Shown here: piece by piece, positions 45,215-53,195 of the stretch
Numbering within the stretch: the first letter of the stretch is position 1
How the letters are laid out: each line of letters starts with the position of its first letter
DNA from: Halorussus rarus
GTDB lineage: Archaea; Halobacteriota; Halobacteria; Halobacteriales; Haladaptataceae
DNA length: 64,000 bases
NCBI RefSeq assembly: GCF_003369835.1
Contig: NZ_QPMJ01000004.1
Span: 331,043-395,042, forward strand
Direction of reading: 5' to 3'
The notes under the pieces: generated by a model
Databases searched by the model: none
Seen by the model: only the letters and a program-made list of their open reading frames with translations
Told to the model about the DNA's origin: nothing
Position numbers and translations under genes: made by a program

Positions 45215-45952
45215 TCAGTCGTCCGCGGCGTCCGGCGCCGGACTCGCGTAGTCGGCCGGCGCACTGTCGGTGGTCGGCGCGTCGTCCCGCCCGTCGGCGT
45301 CGAGCGCATCGACGTTCGCGAACAGGAAGCCGGCGAACCCGACCCGGATGAGCACCGAGATGTACTGCTGGATGACGGTCGTCCCGAACTCGGTGAACCA
45401 GCCCGCCAGCGAGATGAACGCGAACGCGATGAGCATCCCGATGAGAAAGAGGAGGAGGTTGCGCGACTTCCAGTGGAGCAGCCGGCGCTCGTCGGGCAGC
45501 TCCTGGGCGCTCCGCCAGATGGAGCCCAGGAACAGGTACGCGAGCACGAAGTGGCCCCCGATGACGATCGCGATGGAGACGAGGCCGAGCAGTCCGCCGG
45601 CCGAGGCGCCGAACTGGAACGCCACGACCTGCAGGGCCGGCAGGCCGGTGACGAACGCGAGCGTGCGGCGCGGGACGTCCGCGAGCATCGCGGTGACCGC
45701 CCACAGCAGCGAGTAGGCGACGACGTCGTTGGCGAACGTCGGGAGGAGCAGCTCCCGGCCGTTCACCGTGACTGCGCCGACGCCGCCGGCCGCGAGCAGC
45801 CCCGTCGCGAGCCCGACGCCGACCACGCCGATCATGACGTGGCAGTACCGCCGGGCACGCTCCGGCACCCGCCGGAGCCACGCCAGCAGGACGACGAGGG
45901 TGACCCCGTAGGCGCCCGCTGCAGCCCCGTGGAGGACCGACGCGCTAATCAT
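45215..45952 (-). CDS. Opsin-like seven-helix protein lacking the retinal-binding lysine, coupled to a transducer
   Basis: This 245-residue seven-helix protein aligns from memory with sensory rhodopsin II of Natronomonas pharaonis in the same register: helix B (RRYCHVMIGVVGVG), helix C (P71-T-F-A-N75-D, matching P-R-Y-I-D75), helix F (KSRNLLLFLIGMLIAF) and helix G (Q-Y197-I-S199-V-L-I-R203-V-G-F). The Schiff-base Lys205 position is Arg203, the counter-ion positions Asp75 and Asp201 are Asn75 and Ser199, Arg72 is Thr, and helix-F aromatics Trp171, Tyr174 and Trp178 are Ile, Leu and Ala. Retinal binding is therefore very unlikely. Tyr197 matches SRII Tyr199, which contacts the transducer. ATG 45952 overlaps the transducer stop; GTG 45961 is possible. 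Confidence 0.75.
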   Translation of the reverse strand: MISASVLHGAAAGAYGVTLVVLLAWLRRVPERARRYCHVMIGVVGVGLATGLLAAGGVGAVTVNGRELLLPTFANDVVAYSLLWAVTAMLADVPRRTLAFVTGLPALQVVAFQFGASAGGLLGLVSIAIVIGGHFVLAYLFLGSIWRSAQELPDERRLLHWKSRNLLLFLIGMLIAFAFISLAGWFTEFGTTVIQQYISVLIRVGFAGFLFANVDALDADGRDDAPTTDSAPADYASPAPDAADD

Positions 45953-47582
45953 CGTCACCACCCGCCACCGCGTCGAAGTCGAAGCGACCGGTCCCGGTCG
46001 CCGGATCCCCGGCGTCGGGGTCGACCCCGCCGGCGACGTCGCGGTCGACGCTCCGGGTCTCGAACGCCGCCAGCATCGAGCGCAGGTCCTCGGTCCGGTC
46101 GGCGAGCGCGTCGGCGCGCTCCCGCACGTCCCGCATGGTCTCGACCGTCTCGTCGGCGGTCGACGCGAGTTCGTGCGAGCGGTCGGCGACCTCGATGGCC
46201 GACTCCCGCACGGTCTCGACCGCGGCCGCCACCTCCTCGGTCGCGGCCGCGCCGTCGTCGGTCGCCCGATTGATCTCGGCCATCGCGTCGTCGACGTCGG
46301 TGACCGTGGTGGTCAGCTCCTGGAGCGTCTCGCCGGTGGCGTTCACGATGTCGACGCTCACGTCGAGCTGGGACTCGGTGGCCTGCATCTCCCTGGTGAC
46401 CTCGGTGACGTCGGCCCGAGCGCCCTCGATGATGGCCTCGATCTCGTCGATGGCCTCCTGGGTCTCGGTCGCGAGCTGTTTGACCTCGTCGGCGACCACC
46501 GCGAACCCGTCACCCTCCGCGTCGGCGTGGGCCGCCTCGATGTTGGCGTTGAGCGCGAGCATGTTTGTCTGCTCGGCGATGTCGTCGATCAGGTCGGTCG
46601 TCGCCCCGACGTCGTCCATCCGGTCGTCGAGGTCGTCGACCAGTTCGCCCAGCCCCGCGACCGCCTCGGCGATCTCGTCCATCGCCTCGACCGCGTCGGT
46701 CGCGCGCTCGGTTCCCTGCCGGCCGACATCTGCCGCGTCGGTGGCCTGCCCGGCGACCTGGTCGGTCGTGGAGGCGACCTCCTCGATGGTCGCCGAGAGG
46801 TCGTTTGCCTCCTCGACCGCGCTCGCGAGCTGGTCGGTCTGGTCGGTGACGTCGTCGGCCAGCGCCCGGATGTCGTCGGCGAGCTCCTCGTGGGACCGCT
46901 CGACCTCGGCGGCGTCCTCGGCCACCGCGTCGCTCGCCCGCTCGACGTCGGCCGCGAAGTCGCGGATCTCCTCGATGGTGCCCGACAGGCCGACCGCCAT
47001 CTGGTCGTACGCGACGCCGATGCGGTCGATGGCCTCGATGTCGGCGTCGGTCTCGAGTTCGTGAGAGAGGTCGCCGTCGGCCGCCGCCGACATCGCGTCG
47101 GCGATCTCGTCCGCGCTCTCGCGGAGCCGGTCGTTCCGGCGCTCGGCCTCCCGCTGGGCCTGTTCGGCGCGCTGTCGGGCCTGCTCGGCCTCCTCGCGGG
47201 CCTCCTCGGACTCCTCGAACGCCGCGCCGAGCGACCGGCGCATCGCGTCGAACGACGACGCCAGCGTCCCGAACTCGTCGGCACGGTCGCTCTCGGGCGA
47301 GACGTCGAGGTCGCCCTCCTCGATGGCCTGGGCGGCGTCGGTCAGATTCCGGAGTTCGACACCGACGCTCCCGCCGAGGACGATTCCCAGCAGGCCGACG
47401 TGGAGCGCCAGGACGAACAGCGTGGCGGCGACCGCGCTGGCGGGACTCCCGCCCGTCCGGGTCGCGTCCAGCGCGAACAGGACGCCGAACGCCATCGTCA
47501 CCGCGAGGGTGACGAACAGCGCCGCGCCGATGCGGTGGCTGTACTTCCCCGTGATCCACTCGCGGGGCGAACGTGTACTCAT
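45945..47582 (-). CDS. HtrII-like methyl-accepting transducer
   Basis: This 545-residue chemoreceptor has two membrane helices (about 17-39 and 48-73) joined by only eight extracellular residues. It has no ligand-binding domain, as in rhodopsin transducers. Two HAMP-like segments follow (residues about 74-125 and 165-220), then the long cytoplasmic coiled-coil and the signalling tip (IAEQTNMLALNANIEAAHA, GFAVVADEVKQLA). It should pass signals to CheW/CheA to steer the archaellum. It starts at 47582, with TTATACC (read as plus strand 47610-47616) as its promoter element. Its stop overlaps the opsin-like gene by eight bases, the htr-sop order seen in Halobacterium. Methylatable Glu/Gln pairs are plentiful. 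Confidence 0.92.
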   Translation of the reverse strand: MSTRSPREWITGKYSHRIGAALFVTLAVTMAFGVLFALDATRTGGSPASAVAATLFVLALHVGLLGIVLGGSVGVELRNLTDAAQAIEEGDLDVSPESDRADEFGTLASSFDAMRRSLGAAFEESEEAREEAEQARQRAEQAQREAERRNDRLRESADEIADAMSAAADGDLSHELETDADIEAIDRIGVAYDQMAVGLSGTIEEIRDFAADVERASDAVAEDAAEVERSHEELADDIRALADDVTDQTDQLASAVEEANDLSATIEEVASTTDQVAGQATDAADVGRQGTERATDAVEAMDEIAEAVAGLGELVDDLDDRMDDVGATTDLIDDIAEQTNMLALNANIEAAHADAEGDGFAVVADEVKQLATETQEAIDEIEAIIEGARADVTEVTREMQATESQLDVSVDIVNATGETLQELTTTVTDVDDAMAEINRATDDGAAATEEVAAAVETVRESAIEVADRSHELASTADETVETMRDVRERADALADRTEDLRSMLAAFETRSVDRDVAGGVDPDAGDPATGTGRFDFDAVAGGDDD

Positions 47583-47904
47583 TACGACGAGTCTTCCTAA
47601 CTACCTCAGTTATACCTTTGGGCGCGAGTATCAGATGGGATAATTGGCGCCGAGAGACCCTGATACGTACGGGTGTCCGAGCCGGTTTCCGAATCGTCGT
47701 ATCGGCCCGGTAGAGATTGCCGACGAGCGGATCGTTCCGTCGACGACCGTCGCTCACGAACCATGCGCCGCGAAGTCTGCGCGCTCCCTGTAGGGTCTCG
47801 CGTCCAGTTCTGAGTGCGCGAGCGAATAGGCGAGCCGACCGCGGCGGTCATTCCAGACGGCGAACAGCGTTTTACCCCTCGCTACCGTTCTTCCTCCGGG
47901 AACT
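47583..47904. other. Divergent promoter region between the transducer and SDR genes
   Basis: TATA-like elements lie at about 47610-47616 (for the transducer) and 47868-47875 (GTTTTACC, for the SDR gene at 47905). No supported gene is seen; the arginine-rich frames here are shadows. Confidence 0.45.
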
Positions 47905-48717
47905 ATGGCGGAGTACGACTTCGACGGACGCGTGGCGTTCGTGACCGGGGCGGCCCGGGGGCAGGGCCGCTCGCACGCGCTACGGTACGCCGAGAACGGC
48001 GCCGACGTGGTGTGTGCCGACATCGCCGAGACGACCGACGAGTCGACCTACGAGCTCGGCGACGAGACCGAACTCGACGAGACCGTCCGGGAGGTCGAGG
48101 AGCGGGGCCAGCGGGCCCTCGGCGTCCAGATGGACGTCTCCGAGGAGGCCGAGGTCGAGGCCGGGGTCGAGGAGGCCGTCTCGGAGTTCGGCCGCATCGA
48201 CTTCCTCGCGAACAACGCAGGGGTCGCGCCGGTCTCCGGGCTGATGGACCTCGACGAGGAGACCTGGGACCACGCACTCGACGTGAACCTCAAGGGGATG
48301 TGGCTCTGCGCCAAGCACGTCGGCGGACACATGGTCGACCGCGGCGAGGGCGGGCGCATCGTCAACACCTCCTCGACCGCCGGGATGGTCGCCTCGCCGG
48401 GGCTGGGTCACTACACCGCCGCGAAACACGGCGTGCTGGGGCTCACGAAGACCCTGGCGATGGAGCTGGCACAGCACGACGTGACGGTCAACGCGGTCTG
48501 TCCCTCGGCGGTCGACACCCCGATGACCGGCGGCATCGTCGAGTCCATCGGCGAGGAGATGGCCGAAATCGCCGAACAGTCCGGCCCCGACAACGTGCTC
48601 GGCGAGATAATCGAGCCGGAGGACGTGAGCGCGGCGTTCATGTGGTTGTCGAGCGACGACGCCCGGTTCGTCACCGGCATCGCGCTCCCTGTCGCCGCGG
48701 GGGCGACCGCGATTTGA
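47905..48717 (+). CDS. Short-chain dehydrogenase/reductase, mycofactocin-coupled type by motif
   Basis: This 270-residue SDR has the NAD-binding motif TGAARGQGRSHA (residues about 14-25), which is the wording of the mycofactocin-coupled SDR subfamily. It also has NNAG at 103-106 and Ser156/157-Tyr170-Lys174 (YTAAK). An inserted segment after residue 40 (ETTDESTYELGDETELDET) also fits that subfamily. Those enzymes are thought to keep NAD bound and to pass electrons to mycofactocin. No mft gene is in this window, so the cofactor link is unproven. It could equally oxidise a conventional alcohol. Confidence 0.85.
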   Translation: MAEYDFDGRVAFVTGAARGQGRSHALRYAENGADVVCADIAETTDESTYELGDETELDETVREVEERGQRALGVQMDVSEEAEVEAGVEEAVSEFGRIDFLANNAGVAPVSGLMDLDEETWDHALDVNLKGMWLCAKHVGGHMVDRGEGGRIVNTSSTAGMVASPGLGHYTAAKHGVLGLTKTLAMELAQHDVTVNAVCPSAVDTPMTGGIVESIGEEMAEIAEQSGPDNVLGEIIEPEDVSAAFMWLSSDDARFVTGIALPVAAGATAI

Positions 48718-48748
48718 CCGACCCGAGACACTTCGGGGGTAGTCACCC

Positions 48749-49927
48749 GTGAACTGGAACGAGTTCCTCGACTACGACCGGAATCGCATCGCATGGTGGC
48801 TCTACGTCGTCGCGTTAGCGGTGGGTGTGGTCTACATCGGCTGGTCGTTCGTCGGGATGTTCGTGCTGGGCGTGTTCCTCTACTACGCCTCCCGACCCAT
48901 CTACGACCGGATCGACGAGTACATCGACAGCGACGGCGCGGCGGCGGCGCTGACGCTGCTGGGCATCGTGACGCCGATTCTGCTCATCATCGGCTACGTC
49001 GTTCTCGTGGGATTACGCGACGTGGCGTCGCTGTCGGGGCTCCCCGGGAGCAGCCTGATAGCGTCGTTCTTCAACGCCGAGAGCCTCACCTCGAACCAGC
49101 AGAACCTCGTGAACATGCTGGTGAACAACCCGGGTCAGCTCCAGTCGGTCGACACCGGCCGGCTTCGACAGGTGGCGAGCGCCGCCATGGCCGCGCTCGG
49201 CGCGGTCGTGGGCGCACTCGTCCTCGTCTCGCTGTCGTTCGGCCTCGCGTTCTTCCTGCTCCGGGACGACGACCGCATCGCGGCGTGGTTCCGCGACGAG
49301 ATGGCCGCCAAGGGGACGACTGGCCACGCCTACGCCCACGCCGTCGACGACGAACTGGAGACGGTCTTCTACGGGAACGTCCTGTTCGTGCTGACGATGG
49401 CCATCCTCGCGGCGGTCGTCTACTACGGGTTCAACTTCCTCGCGCCGGCGGCGCTGACCATCCCGTTCCCCATCCTGCTCGCGCTGCTGACCGGGGTCGC
49501 GAGCCTCGTCCCGCTCGTCGTCGGGAAGATCGTCTACGTCCCCGTCGTCGGGTACCTCGCGTGGATCGCCTCCCAGCAGGGCGGCGTGACGATGATTTAC
49601 CCCATCGGCCTGCTGGTGGTCTCGTTCCTCCTGCTCGACATCCTGCCCCAGACGTTCCTCCAGCCGTACATCTCGGGCAACGACATCCACATGGGCATCA
49701 TGATGTTCGCGTACCTGCTGGGCCCGATGCTGTTCGGCTGGTACGGGTTCTTCCTGCTCCCGCTGTTCTTCGTGCTGGTCATCCAGGCGGTCCGCATCGT
49801 CGTGACCGACCTCATCCACGGCGACGAATTGACGCCGGACGTGGACGCAGCGCCCTCGCTCGGCGAGCGCGACCTCGGCCAGAGCGGCGAGGAGGACGGC
49901 GACGAGTCGGCGTCGGCCTCGTCGTGA
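48749..49927 (+). CDS. AI-2E family transporter/permease
   Basis: This 392-residue membrane protein has about eight helices in the order of the AI-2E exporter superfamily: two early helices, a soluble segment (about 105-140) and paired later helices. Signature regions are FPILLALLTGVASLVPLVVGK and DILPQTFLQPYISG. The start is GTG 48749, 31 bases after the SDR stop, so the genes may be co-transcribed. Members export AI-2 or act as Na+/H+ antiporters. The role in archaea is unknown. The C-terminus is acidic. Confidence 0.87.
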   Translation: MNWNEFLDYDRNRIAWWLYVVALAVGVVYIGWSFVGMFVLGVFLYYASRPIYDRIDEYIDSDGAAAALTLLGIVTPILLIIGYVVLVGLRDVASLSGLPGSSLIASFFNAESLTSNQQNLVNMLVNNPGQLQSVDTGRLRQVASAAMAALGAVVGALVLVSLSFGLAFFLLRDDDRIAAWFRDEMAAKGTTGHAYAHAVDDELETVFYGNVLFVLTMAILAAVVYYGFNFLAPAALTIPFPILLALLTGVASLVPLVVGKIVYVPVVGYLAWIASQQGGVTMIYPIGLLVVSFLLLDILPQTFLQPYISGNDIHMGIMMFAYLLGPMLFGWYGFFLLPLFFVLVIQAVRIVVTDLIHGDELTPDVDAAPSLGERDLGQSGEEDGDESASASS

Positions 49928-51493
49928 TCACCGGTCTTTCTCCAGGAACACCGGCGTTCCCGGATTCCCCGCGTCCCGGTATCCCAGCGACCGGAGCGCG
50001 TAGACGAGGTCCGCGAGCGCGTAGTCGGCGTCGGCGGTGACGGGTCGACCGTCGTCGGTGTAATCGGCGGTTCGCGCCCGGAGGTCGTCGAGATCGACCG
50101 CCCGCGGGAAAGTGTCCGTATCGACTTCTGAATCCGCGTCCGTCTCGCCCGCGACGGCTGTCGAGGCGCTGGCCGCCCGGGAGCGCGTCTGCGATGACAG
50201 CGCATTCTCCGAGTCCGCGGCGTCCGCGAGCGCGTCGCGGACCGGCCCGTCCGTCGGATCCAGTTCGTACGCTTCGCGCTTCGCCGCGACGCGTGCCCGG
50301 AGGTCGTCGTGGGTCCGCCGTGCCGACCGGTCGGGGTCCCGCACGCGCTCGACGCGGTCGACGAGCCGGCGGTTCTCGCCGACCGCCGCGTCCCAGTGCT
50401 CGACCGCCTCGGCGGCGAGGTTCCCGAGGTCGTCGGGGTCGCCCGCGAGTCGGTAGTCCTCGGGGACGCAGTCGTAGATCCACGGCTCGTCGCGCAGGAC
50501 GAGCACCTGCCCGCTGGCCGCCTGCTCGAACGGGGTCCGGGCCATGGTCTCGTACTCGCTGGCGCAGACCGCGAGGTCGCCCCGCCGGAGCGCGGCCTCG
50601 TAGGTCTCGCGGTCGGCCTCGGAGTGGGCCTCGACCCACGACAGGTCGGCGTACTCGTCGGGGACGTGCTCCATGCTGGTCAACAGAGTCTGAATGTCGT
50701 ACTCCTCGTGCAGGCGTTCGCCGACCGCGAGCAGCCTGTCGGCGCGCTTCTTCTCCCAGAGCGACCCCGCGAGGTGGAGGTACCGGGGCTCGTCGGCGTA
50801 CGACTCCTCGAACCCCGAGAAGTCGATGGGGCTGCCGGTCTCGGCCGCCTCGTCGAGGGCCGCCTCGACCACCTCGGGCCGGAGGACGTCGGTCGCGCGC
50901 TCGCGGAGGCGGTCGGCGTCGACGCCGGCCTTGAACCAGATGCCGTCGGCGAAGACCGCCGCCGCCATCGCCATCCTGCTCTGGAACGGCCCGCGGTACG
51001 AGCAGTAGCGGTACTTGAACGGCACCTGGAGGTCGTGGACGTTGGCGATTAGGTCGAACGGCTCGACGTCGGCGGCCCACCGGTCGGTCCGCTCGCAGAG
51101 CCACTTGTGGAGGTCGAACCGGCCGGTCCGGCGCTGGTCGACCACGCAGTCGAGGTACGCGCCCCGGTCGTAGATCTCGCGCTTCAGCGCGGCGAGTTCG
51201 GCCCAGCTGTAGCCGCCCTCGGTGAAGATGTCGGCGCTGGGTTCGTCTGCATCCGTTTCCGACAGCTCGGAGTCGTCGCCGTGCGGACCGAAGGGCTCGG
51301 CACGAATCGCGGTGACCTGCTCGCGGTCGGCCAGAATCGGCTCGTCGGGGACCTGCGGCGGGACCAGCCAGTAGACGTGGAGGTGCGGGTCGCGATCGAG
51401 CCACCCGTCGACCCACGTCGCGGCGTCGCCGAGGGTGCCGTTCGCGCTCGGGTCGTCGGGCCGGTAGAGTTCGGGGACGATGAGGACGCGCAT
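49928..51493 (-). CDS. Glycosyltransferase-like protein (GT-B type)
   Basis: This 521-residue protein has a GT-B appearance. The N-terminal MRVLIVPELYRPDDPSANG resembles the first nucleotide-fold strand of glycosyltransferases. A central EPRYLHLAGSLWEKKRADRL, a likely C-terminal-domain strand and ASEYETMARTPFEQAASGQV (the E-x7-E like block) follow. A variable, low-complexity tail covers about residues 405-470. It lacks close similarity to the two GT4 enzymes at 41-44 kb. The donor and acceptor are unknown. A soluble, cytoplasmic enzyme of cell-surface glycan synthesis is likely. Confidence 0.75.
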   Translation of the reverse strand: MRVLIVPELYRPDDPSANGTLGDAATWVDGWLDRDPHLHVYWLVPPQVPDEPILADREQVTAIRAEPFGPHGDDSELSETDADEPSADIFTEGGYSWAELAALKREIYDRGAYLDCVVDQRRTGRFDLHKWLCERTDRWAADVEPFDLIANVHDLQVPFKYRYCSYRGPFQSRMAMAAAVFADGIWFKAGVDADRLRERATDVLRPEVVEAALDEAAETGSPIDFSGFEESYADEPRYLHLAGSLWEKKRADRLLAVGERLHEEYDIQTLLTSMEHVPDEYADLSWVEAHSEADRETYEAALRRGDLAVCASEYETMARTPFEQAASGQVLVLRDEPWIYDCVPEDYRLAGDPDDLGNLAAEAVEHWDAAVGENRRLVDRVERVRDPDRSARRTHDDLRARVAAKREAYELDPTDGPVRDALADAADSENALSSQTRSRAASASTAVAGETDADSEVDTDTFPRAVDLDDLRARTADYTDDGRPVTADADYALADLVYALRSLGYRDAGNPGTPVFLEKDR

Positions 51494-51757
51494 GGTGGAG
51501 AGGTCGCTTGTGGTCGCATGGGTGAAAACGGCGGTGAGCAGTTTGAACGTCTCGGCCGTTCTGGACGTCTATCTTGTCGGCCGGTGCTCGACGAACAAGT
51601 AAGTCGAGCCCGAGAAGAACGTCAACGGCAGAGAGAAGCTAGCTACTGCCGACACCCATGTTACAGCGACCGCACAGTACCGCAACCGCAACAGCCTCAC
51701 GCCTCCCCAGCCTCCTCCCTCGTTCGCGTCGCTCACTCAGTCGTCCCTCGCGCGGCG

Positions 51758-51780
51758 TGGCGGACCCTCATGGTCCGCCA
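51758..51780. repeat. Perfect stem-loop 1
   Basis: TGGCGGACC and GGTCCGCCA form 9-base arms around a 5-base loop. Confidence 0.7.
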
Positions 51781-51862
51781 GCGTGCGCCAGTTCGGACAG
51801 ATCACCGAGCGACGCCCGGCCGACAAAACCACCGTCGAGTGGATGAAAGGGTCCGCCCGGTC

Positions 51863-51893
51863 GCGGTCACGCGAGCGAAGCGAGCGTGACCGC
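51863..51893. repeat. Perfect stem-loop 2
   Basis: GCGGTCACGC and GCGTGACCGC form 10-base arms around an 11-base loop containing GAGCGAAGCGA. Confidence 0.7.
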
Positions 51894-51914
51894 GGGAGAC
51901 GCGGTTCGTCTCCC
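51894..51914. repeat. Perfect stem-loop 3
   Basis: GGGAGACG and CGTCTCCC form 8-base arms around a 5-base loop, directly following stem-loop 2. Confidence 0.7.
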
Positions 51915-52138
51915 GGCGCACCGCTTGGTCGTCTGAGCGACCCCTATCCGAGGCGAACCGAAGGTGAGCCGAGGATATGTCGGTCAGCGACCGCGACCGG
52001 GCGGGGGCTTTCGAGAGGTTCTTCACGGCGGCCCCGCTGACTGGTGCTGGTCACCTCCTACTTTCATATCCAGCGATTCGTCCCGTTCCCAGTCGCGATT
52101 CCGAAACCATTAGCCCGCAGCGTCCCAAGCCCGGAGTA

Positions 52139-53149
52139 ATGAGCGACCTGCTGGTGCGAGCGGCGCGGGGCGAGCGAACCGAGCGACCGCCGGTCTGGCT
52201 GATGCGGCAGGCCGGCCGGTACATCCCCGAGTACCGCGAGATCCGCGAGGACTACACGTTCCGCGAGGCCATCTCGAACCCCGAGGTGGCCGAGCGCATC
52301 ACCCTCCTGCCGTGGGACATCTTCGAGCCCGACGGCCTGGTGATGTTCTCGGACATCCTGACGGTGCTCGAGCCGCTCGGGCTCGACTACCGCATCGAGA
52401 GCGGGGTCGGCCCGGTCGTCGAGAACCCCGTGACCCGACCCGACGAAGTTCCCGAGAGCCACGCCGACGTGCGCGAGGAACTCGACTACGTCGGCGCGTT
52501 GCTCGAACGCCTCCAGGAGAGCGTCGGCGACCGGACCAGCATCATCGGGTTCACCGGCGGTCCGTTCACCCTCGCGGCCTACGCGGTCGCGGGCCGACCT
52601 GCGGGCAAGAAGCAGAAGCCCGTCCGGCGGTTCCGCGTGGAGTACCCCGAGGCGTTCCGGGCGCTGCTCGACCGCTTCGCCGACGTCGTGGTCGACTACG
52701 TCGAGTACCAGGTCGATGCCGGCGCCGACCTGATCCAGCTGTTCGACACCTACGCCGGCCTGCTGACGCCAGACGACTACCGGGAGTTCCTCCAGCCGCT
52801 CCACCAGCGCATTCTGGACGCGGTCGACGTGCCCACGGTCGTCTTCGTCCGGAACCCCGGCGGGAAGCTCGACCTGCTGGCCGACGCGGGCGCCGACGTG
52901 GTGAGCCTCGACTGGACGGTGGACATGGCCGAGGCCCGCGAGCAGCTGGGCGACACGCCGGTCCAGGGCAACCTCGACCCCTCATACCTGCTCGGCGACG
53001 AGGAGTTCGTGCGCGAGCGGACCGCGGAGGTCATCGAGAAGGCCGGCCCCGAGGGTCACATCCTGAACCTGGGCCACGGCATCGACCGCGAGACGCCCGT
53101 GGAGAACGCGACGGCGTTCGTCGAGACGGCGAAGGAGTGGGAGTGGTAG
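52139..53149 (+). CDS. hemE: Uroporphyrinogen decarboxylase
   Basis: This 336-residue enzyme removes the four acetate carboxyls of uroporphyrinogen III to give coproporphyrinogen III. The signatures are the N-terminal PPVWLMRQAGRYIPEYREIR (both substrate-binding Arg residues), the catalytic Asp in FSDILTVLEPLG, GFTGGPFTLAAY and the C-terminal NLGHGIDRETPVENA. ATG 52139 matches the family start; the frame upstream is open but not HemE-like. It converges on hemG, with only 46 bases between stops. Confidence 0.96.
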   Translation: MSDLLVRAARGERTERPPVWLMRQAGRYIPEYREIREDYTFREAISNPEVAERITLLPWDIFEPDGLVMFSDILTVLEPLGLDYRIESGVGPVVENPVTRPDEVPESHADVREELDYVGALLERLQESVGDRTSIIGFTGGPFTLAAYAVAGRPAGKKQKPVRRFRVEYPEAFRALLDRFADVVVDYVEYQVDAGADLIQLFDTYAGLLTPDDYREFLQPLHQRILDAVDVPTVVFVRNPGGKLDLLADAGADVVSLDWTVDMAEAREQLGDTPVQGNLDPSYLLGDEEFVRERTAEVIEKAGPEGHILNLGHGIDRETPVENATAFVETAKEWEW

Positions 53150-53195
53150 GAGAGAATTTCGCCCGGAGAGTCGCAAAAAGCGTCGTTTCGCCCGG

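Larger units (their letters stand above)
51494..52138. other. 645-base intergenic region with repeated hairpins
   Basis: There is no convincing gene between the glycosyltransferase-like gene and hemE. The block from about 51690 to 51920 has three tandem perfect stem-loops and CGAGCGAAGCGAGCG motifs, typical of haloarchaeal interspersed repeats (separate entries). The final 180 bases before hemE hold no strong TATA box. Confidence 0.5.

Noticed and set aside
51494..52138. Possible SRP or RNase P RNA in the hairpin-rich gap
   Set aside because: I do not see the conserved cores of either RNA. The hairpins fit a dispersed repeat better.
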